This document shows, in pieces, positions 17,996-26,360 of a DNA stretch of 64,000 nt. The first letter of the stretch is position 1. Each line of letters opens with the position of its first letter. The position numbers were made by a program, and so were the translations under genes. The notes beneath the pieces are model-generated. The model did not search any database and was not told the origin of the DNA. It saw nothing but the letters and a program-made list of their open reading frames with translations. The stretch comes from CAZMGY01 sp964565945 [NCBI: uncultured bacterium] (GTDB taxonomy: Bacteria > GCA-001730085): the NCBI GenBank assembly GCA_964565945.1, contig CAZMGY010000003.1, positions 11,680 through 75,679 of the forward strand, given 5' to 3'.

Positions 17996-18982
17996 ATGAA
18001 GTTTCTAGTATCTATGGTGGCTTGCTTGTTGGTCAGTGGTTTGGTCTGGGCCAAGACCGAAGAGATTCAACTGACAACTTATTATCCTGCTCCCTATGGT
18101 GATTTCGAAAGCATTCGTACCAACGAGATGGAGTATTTGGGTGTGTTGCGTGGTCCTGTTGAAGCTGGTGGTGAAATTGAAAAAGGCGTGACGGGCATTG
18201 ACGATCTTAAGCGAGGCGATGTTTACCGAGGCTTTCGTATTTTGGGAGAATTTTTAGAGCCCTATCGTTCGGATGATTTGGCGGCCTTACCCTTGGTCGA
18301 CTTTGCTTATTATGAATCGGATAAGATCTTGTTTAACAATGGTGGTGGGATTTTTTACCAAGATGCGCGCAATGGTATTTTTTTGGATCGCGCAACTAAC
18401 TATTCCGTGATGCGTTCACGGGCCGAAATTGTGTTGCAACCGGGTTACACTGGATCGCCGACTGACTACGATTTTGTGGTTCATAATTCGACTGATCATA
18501 CCGTGATCAGCGAAGGGAAAATGTTTATCAAAGGTGATTTTGAAGTGCGTACGCCTGGAGGAGAACGTTTATTGATTGTGAGTGCTCAAGGAGGTAATAA
18601 CAATAGCCCTGTGATTTTGATGAGGTCTAATGTTCTGATTGAGGGGGACTTAACGGTTACGGGAACGATCACGGGTAATATTTCTGGTTCTAATGTGACC
18701 ATTGATAATCTGCGTGTGAAACGTCAATTGTTGGTGCAGAGTGATGCGGAGTTCAATACAAATGGTCATGTTGTCGATGCCGATGCTAGCCATTTGATTG
18801 TGCGGGGCTATTTATGGTCCGACCATATCCGTTCGACCTTGGGTAATATGTTTGAGGTTCGGGTGAGAAATAACCGCGCGATTGGGCGATTCCGTCGCGG
18901 GAATGGTCGGAGTGGGTTTGTGGCGCTCGCCATCCCTGGTGAGGCCCAGGGGCGCAGTTTTGCTGGAAATCCTTATGTGTAA
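17996..18982 (+). CDS. Secreted surface protein with LTTYYPAPYG N-terminus
   Basis: The 328-residue product begins with a signal peptide (MKFLVSMVACLL to VWA, residues 1-19). The mature N-terminus is KTEEIQLTTYYPAPYGDF. From memory, an LTTYYPAPYG motif at this position recurs in secreted proteins of Omnitrophota-like genomes, but I cannot verify that here. The C-terminal half contains short repeated beta-like turns (LIEGDLTVTGTITGNI, NVTIDNLRVK), resembling the stems of fibre or phage-tail-like proteins. The gene starts with ATG after AAGGAG (17984-17989). It follows the giant gene and precedes an L,D-transpeptidase, so a role at the cell surface is likely. The function is not known. Confidence 0.85.
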   Translation: MKFLVSMVACLLVSGLVWAKTEEIQLTTYYPAPYGDFESIRTNEMEYLGVLRGPVEAGGEIEKGVTGIDDLKRGDVYRGFRILGEFLEPYRSDDLAALPLVDFAYYESDKILFNNGGGIFYQDARNGIFLDRATNYSVMRSRAEIVLQPGYTGSPTDYDFVVHNSTDHTVISEGKMFIKGDFEVRTPGGERLLIVSAQGGNNNSPVILMRSNVLIEGDLTVTGTITGNISGSNVTIDNLRVKRQLLVQSDAEFNTNGHVVDADASHLIVRGYLWSDHIRSTLGNMFEVRVRNNRAIGRFRRGNGRSGFVALAIPGEAQGRSFAGNPYV

Positions 18983-19009
18983 CCCCGATCTTAAATGCAA
19001 TATCTTTCC

Positions 19010-19038
19010 TTGAGCTAAAATGTGTTTTCGACTATAAT
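19010..19038 (+). promoter_or_regulatory. Strong sigma70-like promoter for the L,D-transpeptidase gene
   Basis: TTGAGC (19010-19015) and TATAAT (19033-19038) are separated by exactly 17 bases. The transcription start would be near 19045, leaving a leader of about 38 bases with AAGGAGGG at 19069-19076. It may drive the LDT, accA and cysS as one unit because the gaps between them are short or negative. Confidence 0.75.
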
Positions 19039-19082
19039 GAACGCATCTGTGAGAATGGTTCAAAAGCCAAGGAGGGCTGAGG

Positions 19083-20147
19083 TTGTTGCGTAATTTACTG
19101 CTTGTTATTATTGCTGCATCGCTAATTATTACTTTTTTGTCGTGGAGCAAGAAAGATCCTAAGAAAGAGCCTTCGGTGCGCAAGGTGGACGTAGTGACCT
19201 TAGAGGAACGCACTCAGAAGAAAATCAAAAAGCTTCACGAAGTCGCTCTGACCTATCAGCAGGCGGGAGAGTGGAAAGAAGCTTTGCATACTTGGAAAGA
19301 TATTGTGAATACTTATCCCGAAGATGAGCAAACGGCCCAGGCTTTGCAGTCCTTAGTGGTTTTGTATCTTAATAAAAGCCAAACCAAGTTTGCCAATATT
19401 TATTTTGAAAAGCTCGAACAAGGATTTCCCGATAGCGAAGCGATGGCTCAGGCTTTGTACGATAAGGCACAGTATGCCGATAAAGGAGGCAATTTGAGTT
19501 CTGCTAAGCTGTCCTACCGTCGCTTGGTTCGCGATTTCTTTTTCTTCGATAAAATAGCCGAGGTGCAAAAGCGTTTGGAAGATTTGAATATAAGCTTATT
19601 ATTTTCGAAAAAAATAACGGAAGGAACGAGCCTTTATCAAGTTCAGAGAGGGGATTCTTTGTCAACCATTGCGCATCGCTTTAACACCACGGTCGATTTT
19701 TTATTGCAAGCCAATGGTCTTAAAATTGACAGTGTGATTCATCCTGGTGATCGTTTAAAAGTGTTTAATCCCAAAGTTAAGATTGGTGTGACCATCGATA
19801 AGTCACAAAAAAGCATGTTGCTTACATTTAACAACGAAGTATTGCGTCGTTACAATATTGCGATTGGCAAAGACGGTAGCACACTTGTTGGAAAATTTGC
19901 GGTGCAAAATAAACTGAAAGATCCTGTTTGGTTTAATGCTGGTCGGGCTATTCCCCCAGATGACCCCCGTAATGTTTTGGGAACGCGGTGGTTAGGTATT
20001 GATCGCGATATAGGGATTCATGGAACGGTTGAAAAAAAGCATATTTTGGAACAAACTTCAAACGGATGTATTCGCATGAACAACAAAGAAGTCGAACAAT
20101 TGTATTCGATTCTGCGTGTCGGTGATCCAGTTGTGATTGTCGAGTGA
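19083..20147 (+). CDS. L,D-transpeptidase with TPR-like and LysM domains
   Basis: The 354-residue membrane-anchored or periplasmic enzyme starts at a TTG codon, chosen because AAGGAGGG lies 6 bases upstream. Residues 1-20 form a hydrophobic anchor. Residues about 45-170 look like tetratricopeptide helices (YQQAGEWKEALHTWKDIV). A LysM peptidoglycan-binding repeat spans about 182-230 (YQVQRGDSLSTIAHRFN). The YkuD catalytic domain follows, with His313 in IHGT and Cys329 in SNGCIRM. It would form 3-3 peptidoglycan cross-links or attach proteins to the wall. A TPR segment on such an enzyme suggests docking to a partner protein. Confidence in the enzyme family is high and the substrate is unknown. 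Confidence 0.93.
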   Translation: MLRNLLLVIIAASLIITFLSWSKKDPKKEPSVRKVDVVTLEERTQKKIKKLHEVALTYQQAGEWKEALHTWKDIVNTYPEDEQTAQALQSLVVLYLNKSQTKFANIYFEKLEQGFPDSEAMAQALYDKAQYADKGGNLSSAKLSYRRLVRDFFFFDKIAEVQKRLEDLNISLLFSKKITEGTSLYQVQRGDSLSTIAHRFNTTVDFLLQANGLKIDSVIHPGDRLKVFNPKVKIGVTIDKSQKSMLLTFNNEVLRRYNIAIGKDGSTLVGKFAVQNKLKDPVWFNAGRAIPPDDPRNVLGTRWLGIDRDIGIHGTVEKKHILEQTSNGCIRMNNKEVEQLYSILRVGDPVVIVE

Positions 20148-20168
20148 TAACAATAAAGGAATCCTGTT

Positions 20169-21152
20169 ATGGCTCATGAAGAACGTTTAAATTTTGAAGC
20201 GCCTATTTTAGAACTTGAAAAACGAATCAAAGAACTGGAATCTTTTGCCAAAAATGAAAGCATTGATTGCGAAGAAGAGCTATCGATGCTGTATTTGAAG
20301 CTTGATAAAATCACTAAAGATATCTATTCTCGTTTGGGACCTTGGCAGAGGGTGCAAATATCGCGCCATCCGAAAAGGCCATATACGCGGGACTATATTG
20401 ACTATCTTATGGATGATTTTGTGGAAATACGTGGGGATCATCGTTTTGCTGACGATCCAGCGCTCGTGTGTGGCTTTGGACGAATTGATGGACGGACTTT
20501 TGCGATGATTGGGCATCAAAAAGGCCGTGATATTAAAGAAAAAATGGAATGTCATTTTGGTTGTGCACATCCTGAGGGGTATCGCAAAGCCTGGAGAGTG
20601 ATGCACTTGGCCGAAAAGATGGGGGTTCCGATTGTGATTTTGGTGGATACACCTGGAGCTTTCCCGGGGATAGCGGCGGAAGAGCGTGGCCAGTCGGAGG
20701 CGATTGCGAGCAACATTATGAACATGACCAATCTTAAAGTGCCTACCCTTTCGATTATTATTGGCGAGGGTGGAAGTGGAGGTGCATTAGGTGTTGGCTT
20801 GACCGATGTGGTTGCCATTATGGAAAATGCGTATTATTCCGTGATTTCTCCTGAGGGTTGTTCGGCTATTCTGTGGAAAGATAAGGATAAGGCTGCGGAT
20901 GCGGCTACGGTTCTTAAAATTATGCCAAAAGACTTGCTCAATATGAACATTGTCGACGAAGTGATCAAAGAACCTTTGGGCGGGGCTCATCGTCATTTCG
21001 AAAAAGCAGCCGATAATATTAAGAGTGCTATTTTTAAATACATGCACATCTGTGAAAGTATGTCGATCGAAACTTTGATGGAGCGTCGCTATCAAAAGTA
21101 TCGTCATATGGGGACTTTCAACGAAGGAAGTGCGGGACATGCGTCTTTATAA
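20169..21152 (+). CDS. accA: Acetyl-CoA carboxylase carboxyltransferase subunit alpha
   Basis: The 327-residue cytoplasmic subunit transfers the carboxyl group from biotin to acetyl-CoA, the first step of fatty acid synthesis. An N-terminal helical region (LNFEAPILELEKRIKELE) is followed by the crotonase-like core with DDFVEIRGDHRFADDPA, VDTPGAFPGIAAEERGQ and EGGSGGALGVG. The length matches the family. It begins 21 bases after the L,D-transpeptidase and overlaps cysS. The partner genes accB, accC and accD are not in this window. Confidence 0.97.
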   Translation: MAHEERLNFEAPILELEKRIKELESFAKNESIDCEEELSMLYLKLDKITKDIYSRLGPWQRVQISRHPKRPYTRDYIDYLMDDFVEIRGDHRFADDPALVCGFGRIDGRTFAMIGHQKGRDIKEKMECHFGCAHPEGYRKAWRVMHLAEKMGVPIVILVDTPGAFPGIAAEERGQSEAIASNIMNMTNLKVPTLSIIIGEGGSGGALGVGLTDVVAIMENAYYSVISPEGCSAILWKDKDKAADAATVLKIMPKDLLNMNIVDEVIKEPLGGAHRHFEKAADNIKSAIFKYMHICESMSIETLMERRYQKYRHMGTFNEGSAGHASL

Positions 21153-22578
21153 TACCTTAAAGCGAGCCAAGCAGGACTTTGAATCTTTGCGTGAAGGAAA
21201 GGTTTCGATGTATGTCTGTGGCGTGACGGTGTACGATGAATGCCATTTGGGACATGCGCGGGCCTATGTTAGCTTCGACGTGTTGCGGCGCTATTTGCAA
21301 TACAAAGGTTATTGCGTGCGCTATGTGCAAAATTTCACTGATATTGACGACAAAATCATTGCCCGTGCTCAAGAGCAAGGTGCCGAGGATATGGCTCAAG
21401 CGGTTAAGGATGTGAGTGAACATTTTATTGAACGTTATTTTGATGTGATGGATGCCTTGGGTGTTTTGCGTGCCGATGAATATCCTAAGGCTACGGAACA
21501 CATCGAGGACATGATTGCGATGATTGTGTCTTTGATCGAGCGTGGGCATGCTTATGACGTCGATGGAGAGATCTTTTTTGCTGTGAACACCTTTGAGTCC
21601 TATGGAAAATTATCGGGAAAACAGCTCGACGACTTGCAAGTGGGGCAGCGGGTGGATGTGGATGTGCGCAAAAAAAATCCCCTGGATTTTGTTTTATGGA
21701 AAGCCCATAAGCCTGGTGAACCTGCCTGGAAAAGTCCTTGGGGTTTGGGGCGTCCAGGATGGCATATCGAATGTTCTGCTATGTCGCGGAAGCACTTGGA
21801 CGGAACTTTTGATATTCATGGAGGTGGGGTTGATTTGATTTTTCCGCATCATGAAAATGAAATTGCTCAATCGGAAGCCTGCACGGGTGAATGTTTTGCA
21901 CGCTACTGGATGCATAATGGGTTTTTGACCATCAATCAAGAAAAGATGTCGAAGTCTTTGGGGAATTTTTTTACCCTTAAAGACATTTACGAGCAATATG
22001 CGCCTGAGGTGGTGCGGATGTTTTTGCTAACCTCGCATTACCGCTCTCCGATGGATTTTAGCGATGAACGCTTGGCAGAAGCGAAGGAGCAGTGTTATCG
22101 GGGCTATATGATGCTCAAAAATGCAGGTTTAGCCATTACTGGAGAAACCGCGTCGGTCTGGACCGATGAGATGCAGGTAATCAAAGATAAGTGGTTGGCA
22201 GGTATGGACGACGATATTAACACTGCCTTGGCGATTGGTTGTTTGTTCGAGATTGTCCACGAAGCCAATGTGTATATGAAAGAGGGGGTGCAAACAGAGG
22301 ATCAACGCCAGGAACTTAAGGGCTGGCTTAATTTGTTTGAAGAGATTGCCAGGGTTATGCACCTGTTTCTAAATCCTTACCGTGTGGTGTCCGAAACATC
22401 TCCTACATCCGATGATGTTGAGCGTGAGATACAGCAGTTATTGCTCGAGCGCAAGCAAGCACGGACGGAGAAAGACTGGGGATCGGCGGATGTTTTGCGG
22501 GAGCGTTTATTGGCTCTTTACGACGATATTGAGCTTGAAGATACGCCCCAAGGGTCTTTGGTTTCGTTCCGTCTTTGA
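21139..22578 (+). CDS. cysS: Cysteine--tRNA ligase
   Basis: The class I synthetase has 479 residues from the ATG at 21139. I prefer this start because GAAGGAAG (21122-21129) is spaced 9 bases from it; a GTG at 21130 is also possible. It overlaps accA by 14 bases. MYVCGVTVYDECHLGHARAYV (cited as CGVTVYD and HLGH) provides the zinc Cys and the HIGH motif, and EKMSKSLGN is the KMSKS motif. The C-terminal anticodon-binding helical domain is complete. Coupling to accA is likely from the overlap. Confidence 0.97.
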   Translation: MRLYNTLKRAKQDFESLREGKVSMYVCGVTVYDECHLGHARAYVSFDVLRRYLQYKGYCVRYVQNFTDIDDKIIARAQEQGAEDMAQAVKDVSEHFIERYFDVMDALGVLRADEYPKATEHIEDMIAMIVSLIERGHAYDVDGEIFFAVNTFESYGKLSGKQLDDLQVGQRVDVDVRKKNPLDFVLWKAHKPGEPAWKSPWGLGRPGWHIECSAMSRKHLDGTFDIHGGGVDLIFPHHENEIAQSEACTGECFARYWMHNGFLTINQEKMSKSLGNFFTLKDIYEQYAPEVVRMFLLTSHYRSPMDFSDERLAEAKEQCYRGYMMLKNAGLAITGETASVWTDEMQVIKDKWLAGMDDDINTALAIGCLFEIVHEANVYMKEGVQTEDQRQELKGWLNLFEEIARVMHLFLNPYRVVSETSPTSDDVEREIQQLLLERKQARTEKDWGSADVLRERLLALYDDIELEDTPQGSLVSFRL

Positions 22579-22583
22579 TATAT

Positions 22584-23657
22584 CTATGTCTTGATGGAGG
22601 GCATCATCACCAGGCCAATGCCTATAAAAAGAAGGTTGATCAGCCATGCGGCGAGCAACGGCGGTAAGTATCCGCCATTTCCCATCGAAAGTCCAATAAA
22701 GAATGTGCCTTGATAAATAAAGGCAACCACCAAGCTCGAAATAACGCCGTGCATGATCGAAGATTGACCACTCAAAATAAAAGGAATGCCGACAAACAGA
22801 AGCACCAAACTGGCAAAAGGGTATGCGATGCGAGAATGAAGGAGAACCTCTTGCTTAGAGGTCTCGTAGCCATTAGCTTTAAGTGTGTTGATATAGGACC
22901 GCAGTTCGCGGATACTCATTATTTCGATGTCGAAGTTTTTTTCGAAAATTTCGGGTTTTTCGGGGATTTGCAAAAACTTTTCGGCAAAATTGTCGACCAC
23001 TGATTTGTTGATATTTCTTTGGTTGTAGTTATAGATGGTGCCGTTGTAAAAAATCCAACCGACGCTGGTCCATGTAGCTTTTTCGGCATTGATTCGGCGT
23101 GTGATTTTGTCATTTGTGTCGTACTGCAAAATGATCACGTGAAACATTTCTTTGTGTTCCACATCATACTCTTGGATGAAGTAGGCATTACGATTAGTTT
23201 TAAGAGTCACATTTTTTTTGATATAACTTTGTTCTTTGTTGGTGTGAAAGTGTTTTTTTTTAAGTATGGTCCCCAAAAAAGAGCTTTGAGGAATGATGAA
23301 TTCATTCAGGAGGATGTTGGTGCAAGAGATGATGAGGCCAAAAAACAAAACAGGAAGAATCACGCGATACAGGTGAACGCCAATGGCTTTAAGGGCTGTG
23401 ATTTCGTTGAAACGTTCTAAGTTGTTGAAGGTAAAAATGCATCCCAGGAGTACGGCTAAGGGACTTGATTTTAAAATGAACGAGGGAAGAAGGCAAAGGT
23501 AGTATTGGATAATAATTGGAAAGTTGATTTTGTTTCTTAAAATCATATCGAGACTTTCAAACAAATCGATTACAATGATGAGAAGTAAAAAGGCTGCTAA
23601 ACAATACAAAAAAGAAGGCAAGCCTTTTTTGAGAATATAACGATCGATGATTAGCAT
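22584..23657 (-). CDS. LptF/LptG-family LPS export permease
   Basis: The product is 357 residues from the ATG at 23657, giving MLIIDRYILKKG, which is the conserved opening of the family; a longer frame runs on upstream into the next gene. Six membrane helices are expected: near residues 12-30, 55-80, 95-120 and three after about 270. A periplasmic jellyroll lies between them. With LptB these permeases extract LPS from the inner membrane. A second family member is encoded at 54121-55221, and together they would form the LptFG pair. The gene is convergent with cysS, with 5 bases between them. Confidence 0.92.
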   Translation of the reverse strand: MLIIDRYILKKGLPSFLYCLAAFLLLIIVIDLFESLDMILRNKINFPIIIQYYLCLLPSFILKSSPLAVLLGCIFTFNNLERFNEITALKAIGVHLYRVILPVLFFGLIISCTNILLNEFIIPQSSFLGTILKKKHFHTNKEQSYIKKNVTLKTNRNAYFIQEYDVEHKEMFHVIILQYDTNDKITRRINAEKATWTSVGWIFYNGTIYNYNQRNINKSVVDNFAEKFLQIPEKPEIFEKNFDIEIMSIRELRSYINTLKANGYETSKQEVLLHSRIAYPFASLVLLFVGIPFILSGQSSIMHGVISSLVVAFIYQGTFFIGLSMGNGGYLPPLLAAWLINLLFIGIGLVMMPSIKT

Positions 23658-23676
23658 AAGCGAGCAGTGTTTCCTT

Positions 23677-23955
23677 TCACACCATGCGTTCAACAGCTTT
23701 AAGGGCTTCCAAATCAAGTTGTGTGATACCTTGGGCACTATGGGTGCTATAGCGAAGGGTACATGTTTTGTAGGACAAGGCGATATCGGGATGATGGTTT
23801 TGCTGATGAGCGATTCCAGCGACCGTGTTGACGAAGGCCATGGTTTCGTAGAAATTGCTAAACTGGAATGTTTTGTGCAAGGCCTGAGAGGCGTAGTTCC
23901 AGCCTGAAAAATCATCTAAGGCTTGTTGAATATTTTTATCGTTTAATATTGTCAT
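23677..23955 (-). CDS. Pterin-4a-carbinolamine dehydratase family protein
   Basis: The 92-residue protein (start at MTILNDKN) belongs to the PhhB/DCoH family. It shows the active-site NHHPDIALSYKTCTL region and a late STHSAQGITQLDLE stretch. The family dehydrates 4a-hydroxytetrahydropterin formed by aromatic amino acid hydroxylases, or acts in pterin recycling. No hydroxylase is present in the window. It is 19 bases upstream of the LptF/G-type permease on the same strand, so the two may share a transcript. An upstream in-frame start at 23982 would add nine residues but has no support. Confidence 0.88.
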   Translation of the reverse strand: MTILNDKNIQQALDDFSGWNYASQALHKTFQFSNFYETMAFVNTVAGIAHQQNHHPDIALSYKTCTLRYSTHSAQGITQLDLEALKAVERMV

Positions 23956-24091
23956 GAACTTGAACCTATTACTATGGTACACACTACTCTATTTATGCTA
24001 AACGACAGTGATCTAAACGTCAACTAAAAATTATGCTAGAATACCCCTTTGCATTGTGTTAAAAGATCTCTAAAAAAAGGAGTGTTAGGTC

Positions 24092-25177
24092 ATGTCTCGT
24101 GTCTATAACTTTTCGGCTGGTCCAGCCATATTACCAGAAACTGTCTTGCAGAAAGCTGCACAAGAATTGCTCGAATATGGATCATCGGGAATGTCGGTGA
24201 TGGAAATGTCGCATCGTTCGAAAGACTATGTGACTATTTTTGAGAATGCACGCCAGGGTTTACGTGAGCTCTTGAATTTACCAGGCACACATGAGGTGTT
24301 ATTTTTGCAGGGTGGAGCCACGTTGCAGTTTGCTATGGTGCCACTAAACCTGATGGGAACGCATAAACGTGCGGGTTACACCAACACGGGAGCGTGGTCG
24401 AAAAAGGCCATTGCTGAAGCTAAGATGTATGGGGAGGTTGTGGACTTGGGGGATTCTTCGGACAAGAATTTTAGCTATATTCCCGAAACGGATTGGGCCA
24501 ACCTTCCTCAAGATTTGGATTATGTGCATATTACGAGCAATAATACCATTTATGGAACGACCTATCATCAATGGCCCGATACGGGAAATATTCCTTTAGT
24601 GGTTGATATGTCGTCGAATATTTTGTCAGACACCATTGATGTGTCTCAGGCTGATTTGGTTTATGCAGGGGCTCAAAAGAATATTGGCCCTTCTGGAGTG
24701 ACCGTGGTGATTATTCGTAAAGATCTAGCTGGTCAAGCCTTAAAGATGACACCGTCTCTTTTGAATTACCATAAACACATCGAAGCTGATTCGATGTTGA
24801 ATACGCCTCCTTGCTATGGGGTGTATATGGCGGGCTTGGTGTTTGAATGGCTTAAAGAGCGAGGTGGGGTTGTGGCTATGAAAGAGCACAATGAAGTGAA
24901 AGCTAAGTTTTTGTATGAGGCCATTGATGGATCTAAGCTTTTTGCTTCGCTCGTGGCTGAGAAAGATCGCTCGTTGATGAACTTGCCTTTTGTGATTGGA
25001 TCTGATGAGCTTGATGCTCAGTTTATTAGTGAAGCCACCGCTGCAGGCTTGGTCAATCTTAAAGGCCACCGTTTGGTAGGGGGGATGCGTGCGAGCATTT
25101 ACAATGCGATGCCTTTGGCTGGGGTGCAAGTCTTAGTAGATTTTATGGTCAAGTTCGAAGCTACACATTCGGTCTAG
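24092..25177 (+). CDS. serC: Phosphoserine aminotransferase
   Basis: The 361-residue PLP enzyme converts 3-phosphohydroxypyruvate and glutamate to phosphoserine in serine synthesis. It opens with the family signature VYNFSAGPAILPE. The PLP-binding lysine is Lys196 in GAQKNIGPSG. Later VGGMRASIYNAMP is typical of the C-terminal small domain. The ribosome binding site AGGAG (24078-24082) is well placed. It is divergent from the pterin dehydratase and convergent with nrdB. serA and serB are not in the window. Confidence 0.97.
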   Translation: MSRVYNFSAGPAILPETVLQKAAQELLEYGSSGMSVMEMSHRSKDYVTIFENARQGLRELLNLPGTHEVLFLQGGATLQFAMVPLNLMGTHKRAGYTNTGAWSKKAIAEAKMYGEVVDLGDSSDKNFSYIPETDWANLPQDLDYVHITSNNTIYGTTYHQWPDTGNIPLVVDMSSNILSDTIDVSQADLVYAGAQKNIGPSGVTVVIIRKDLAGQALKMTPSLLNYHKHIEADSMLNTPPCYGVYMAGLVFEWLKERGGVVAMKEHNEVKAKFLYEAIDGSKLFASLVAEKDRSLMNLPFVIGSDELDAQFISEATAAGLVNLKGHRLVGGMRASIYNAMPLAGVQVLVDFMVKFEATHSV

Positions 25178-25261
25178 ATTAAATCAAGGCTCTTGGCACT
25201 TTCTTTTTTTATTAGAAAAGGGCTTTTGTGTGAACGTGTGTAAAATGTTTAAGTTTACCTT

Positions 25262-26326
25262 TTACCACTCTAGGGTGCCGATCGAGTATTCCTTAACTGT
25301 TCCTTCGAAGAAGTTAACCTCGATCATATTGCTCTGCGTGAGCTCGTCGATCCAAGGACAAGGATTTTCGCTGTTCCATTCGGGAGCGAGCCCGATGCTT
25401 TCCAAACGTAGATTACCGACAAACTGCAAGTATTCTTTAAGAACATCGGGGGTTAGGCCTGGGATGCCTTCGCCAATGCAGGTTGCTCCCCAGTTGTACT
25501 CCATCTCGACAGCATCGATGAAGTTCTTATGAATGCGAGATTTGAACTCTTCGGTCCATAACTCGGGTTGCTCATCTTTAAGGGTATTGGTGATGTGCGT
25601 GAAGACGCGCAAGTGCATGTCTTCGTCTTTATTGATGAATTGAATCATTTCGGCACTTCCAGGCATTTTGTTGTTACGACGCAAGACATAAAAAATCAGA
25701 AAAGCGCTGTAAAAGTAGATGCCTTCAAGAATAATGTTGCCCACACAGGCTTCGAGAAAAAGTTGGTCATTTTCAAATGTGCCTGTTTTAAAATTGGGGT
25801 CATCAATTTTGCCCATGGCCTGCAGAACTGTTTTGTTTTTGCTATATAGCTGACGATCTTTGCGGTACATGCCATAAATTTCTTCGGGATCAAGTCCTAA
25901 GGCTTCCACCATGGTGGCATAGCTATGAACATGCAAAGCTTCTTCGAACGATTGACGTATAATTGCCAGGGTAACCTCTGGTGAGGTGATATGGCGTACG
26001 ATGTTGTTTACCAAGTTATTAGTTTGCAAACCATCAAGATTTGAAACAAATGCCAAGCTTCGTTTGTAAACATTGCGCTCATTTTCGGTGAGAGCATTGG
26101 GATCATTCCACATTTCGACATCTTTGGCCATAGGAACTTCTTGAGGCATCCACGTGTTTTTAAGCATGGTGCGAAAGAGTTCATCGGCCCAAGGATGTTT
26201 AAGTGGCGAAACTTGCATGAGGCCATCATTTTGCCCATTGATAATGCGGCGGTTGTTGATGATTTCGGCATTACGGGTAGGGGTATTTTCGGCGCTTTGA
26301 ATATATTGTTCTAGTTTAGTTGCCAT
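25262..26326 (-). CDS. nrdB: Ribonucleotide reductase class I, beta subunit (tyrosyl-radical type)
   Basis: The 354-residue R2 subunit makes and stores the radical for deoxyribonucleotide synthesis. Metal ligands are Asp98 (SNLDGLQ), Glu129 and His132 (FEEALHVHSY), with further ligands in ILEGIYFY and KDEDMHLRVF. The radical position seven residues after the Glu is Tyr136, so this looks like a diiron-tyrosyl enzyme rather than the chlamydial Phe (class Ic) type, although overall it resembles the NrdB lineage that includes Chlamydia. It sits 34 bases downstream of nrdA. Class I enzymes need oxygen for activation, implying at least some exposure to air. Confidence 0.95.
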   Translation of the reverse strand: MATKLEQYIQSAENTPTRNAEIINNRRIINGQNDGLMQVSPLKHPWADELFRTMLKNTWMPQEVPMAKDVEMWNDPNALTENERNVYKRSLAFVSNLDGLQTNNLVNNIVRHITSPEVTLAIIRQSFEEALHVHSYATMVEALGLDPEEIYGMYRKDRQLYSKNKTVLQAMGKIDDPNFKTGTFENDQLFLEACVGNIILEGIYFYSAFLIFYVLRRNNKMPGSAEMIQFINKDEDMHLRVFTHITNTLKDEQPELWTEEFKSRIHKNFIDAVEMEYNWGATCIGEGIPGLTPDVLKEYLQFVGNLRLESIGLAPEWNSENPCPWIDELTQSNMIEVNFFEGTVKEYSIGTLEW

Positions 26327-26360
26327 AGTTTTCTTTTCCTTTAGTTACACAGGAGGTTAT

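Noticed and set aside
25262-26326. Class Ic (Phe radical-site) NrdB
   Set aside because: Tyr136 occupies the radical position and Asp98 is the first ligand, so class Ia is more likely.
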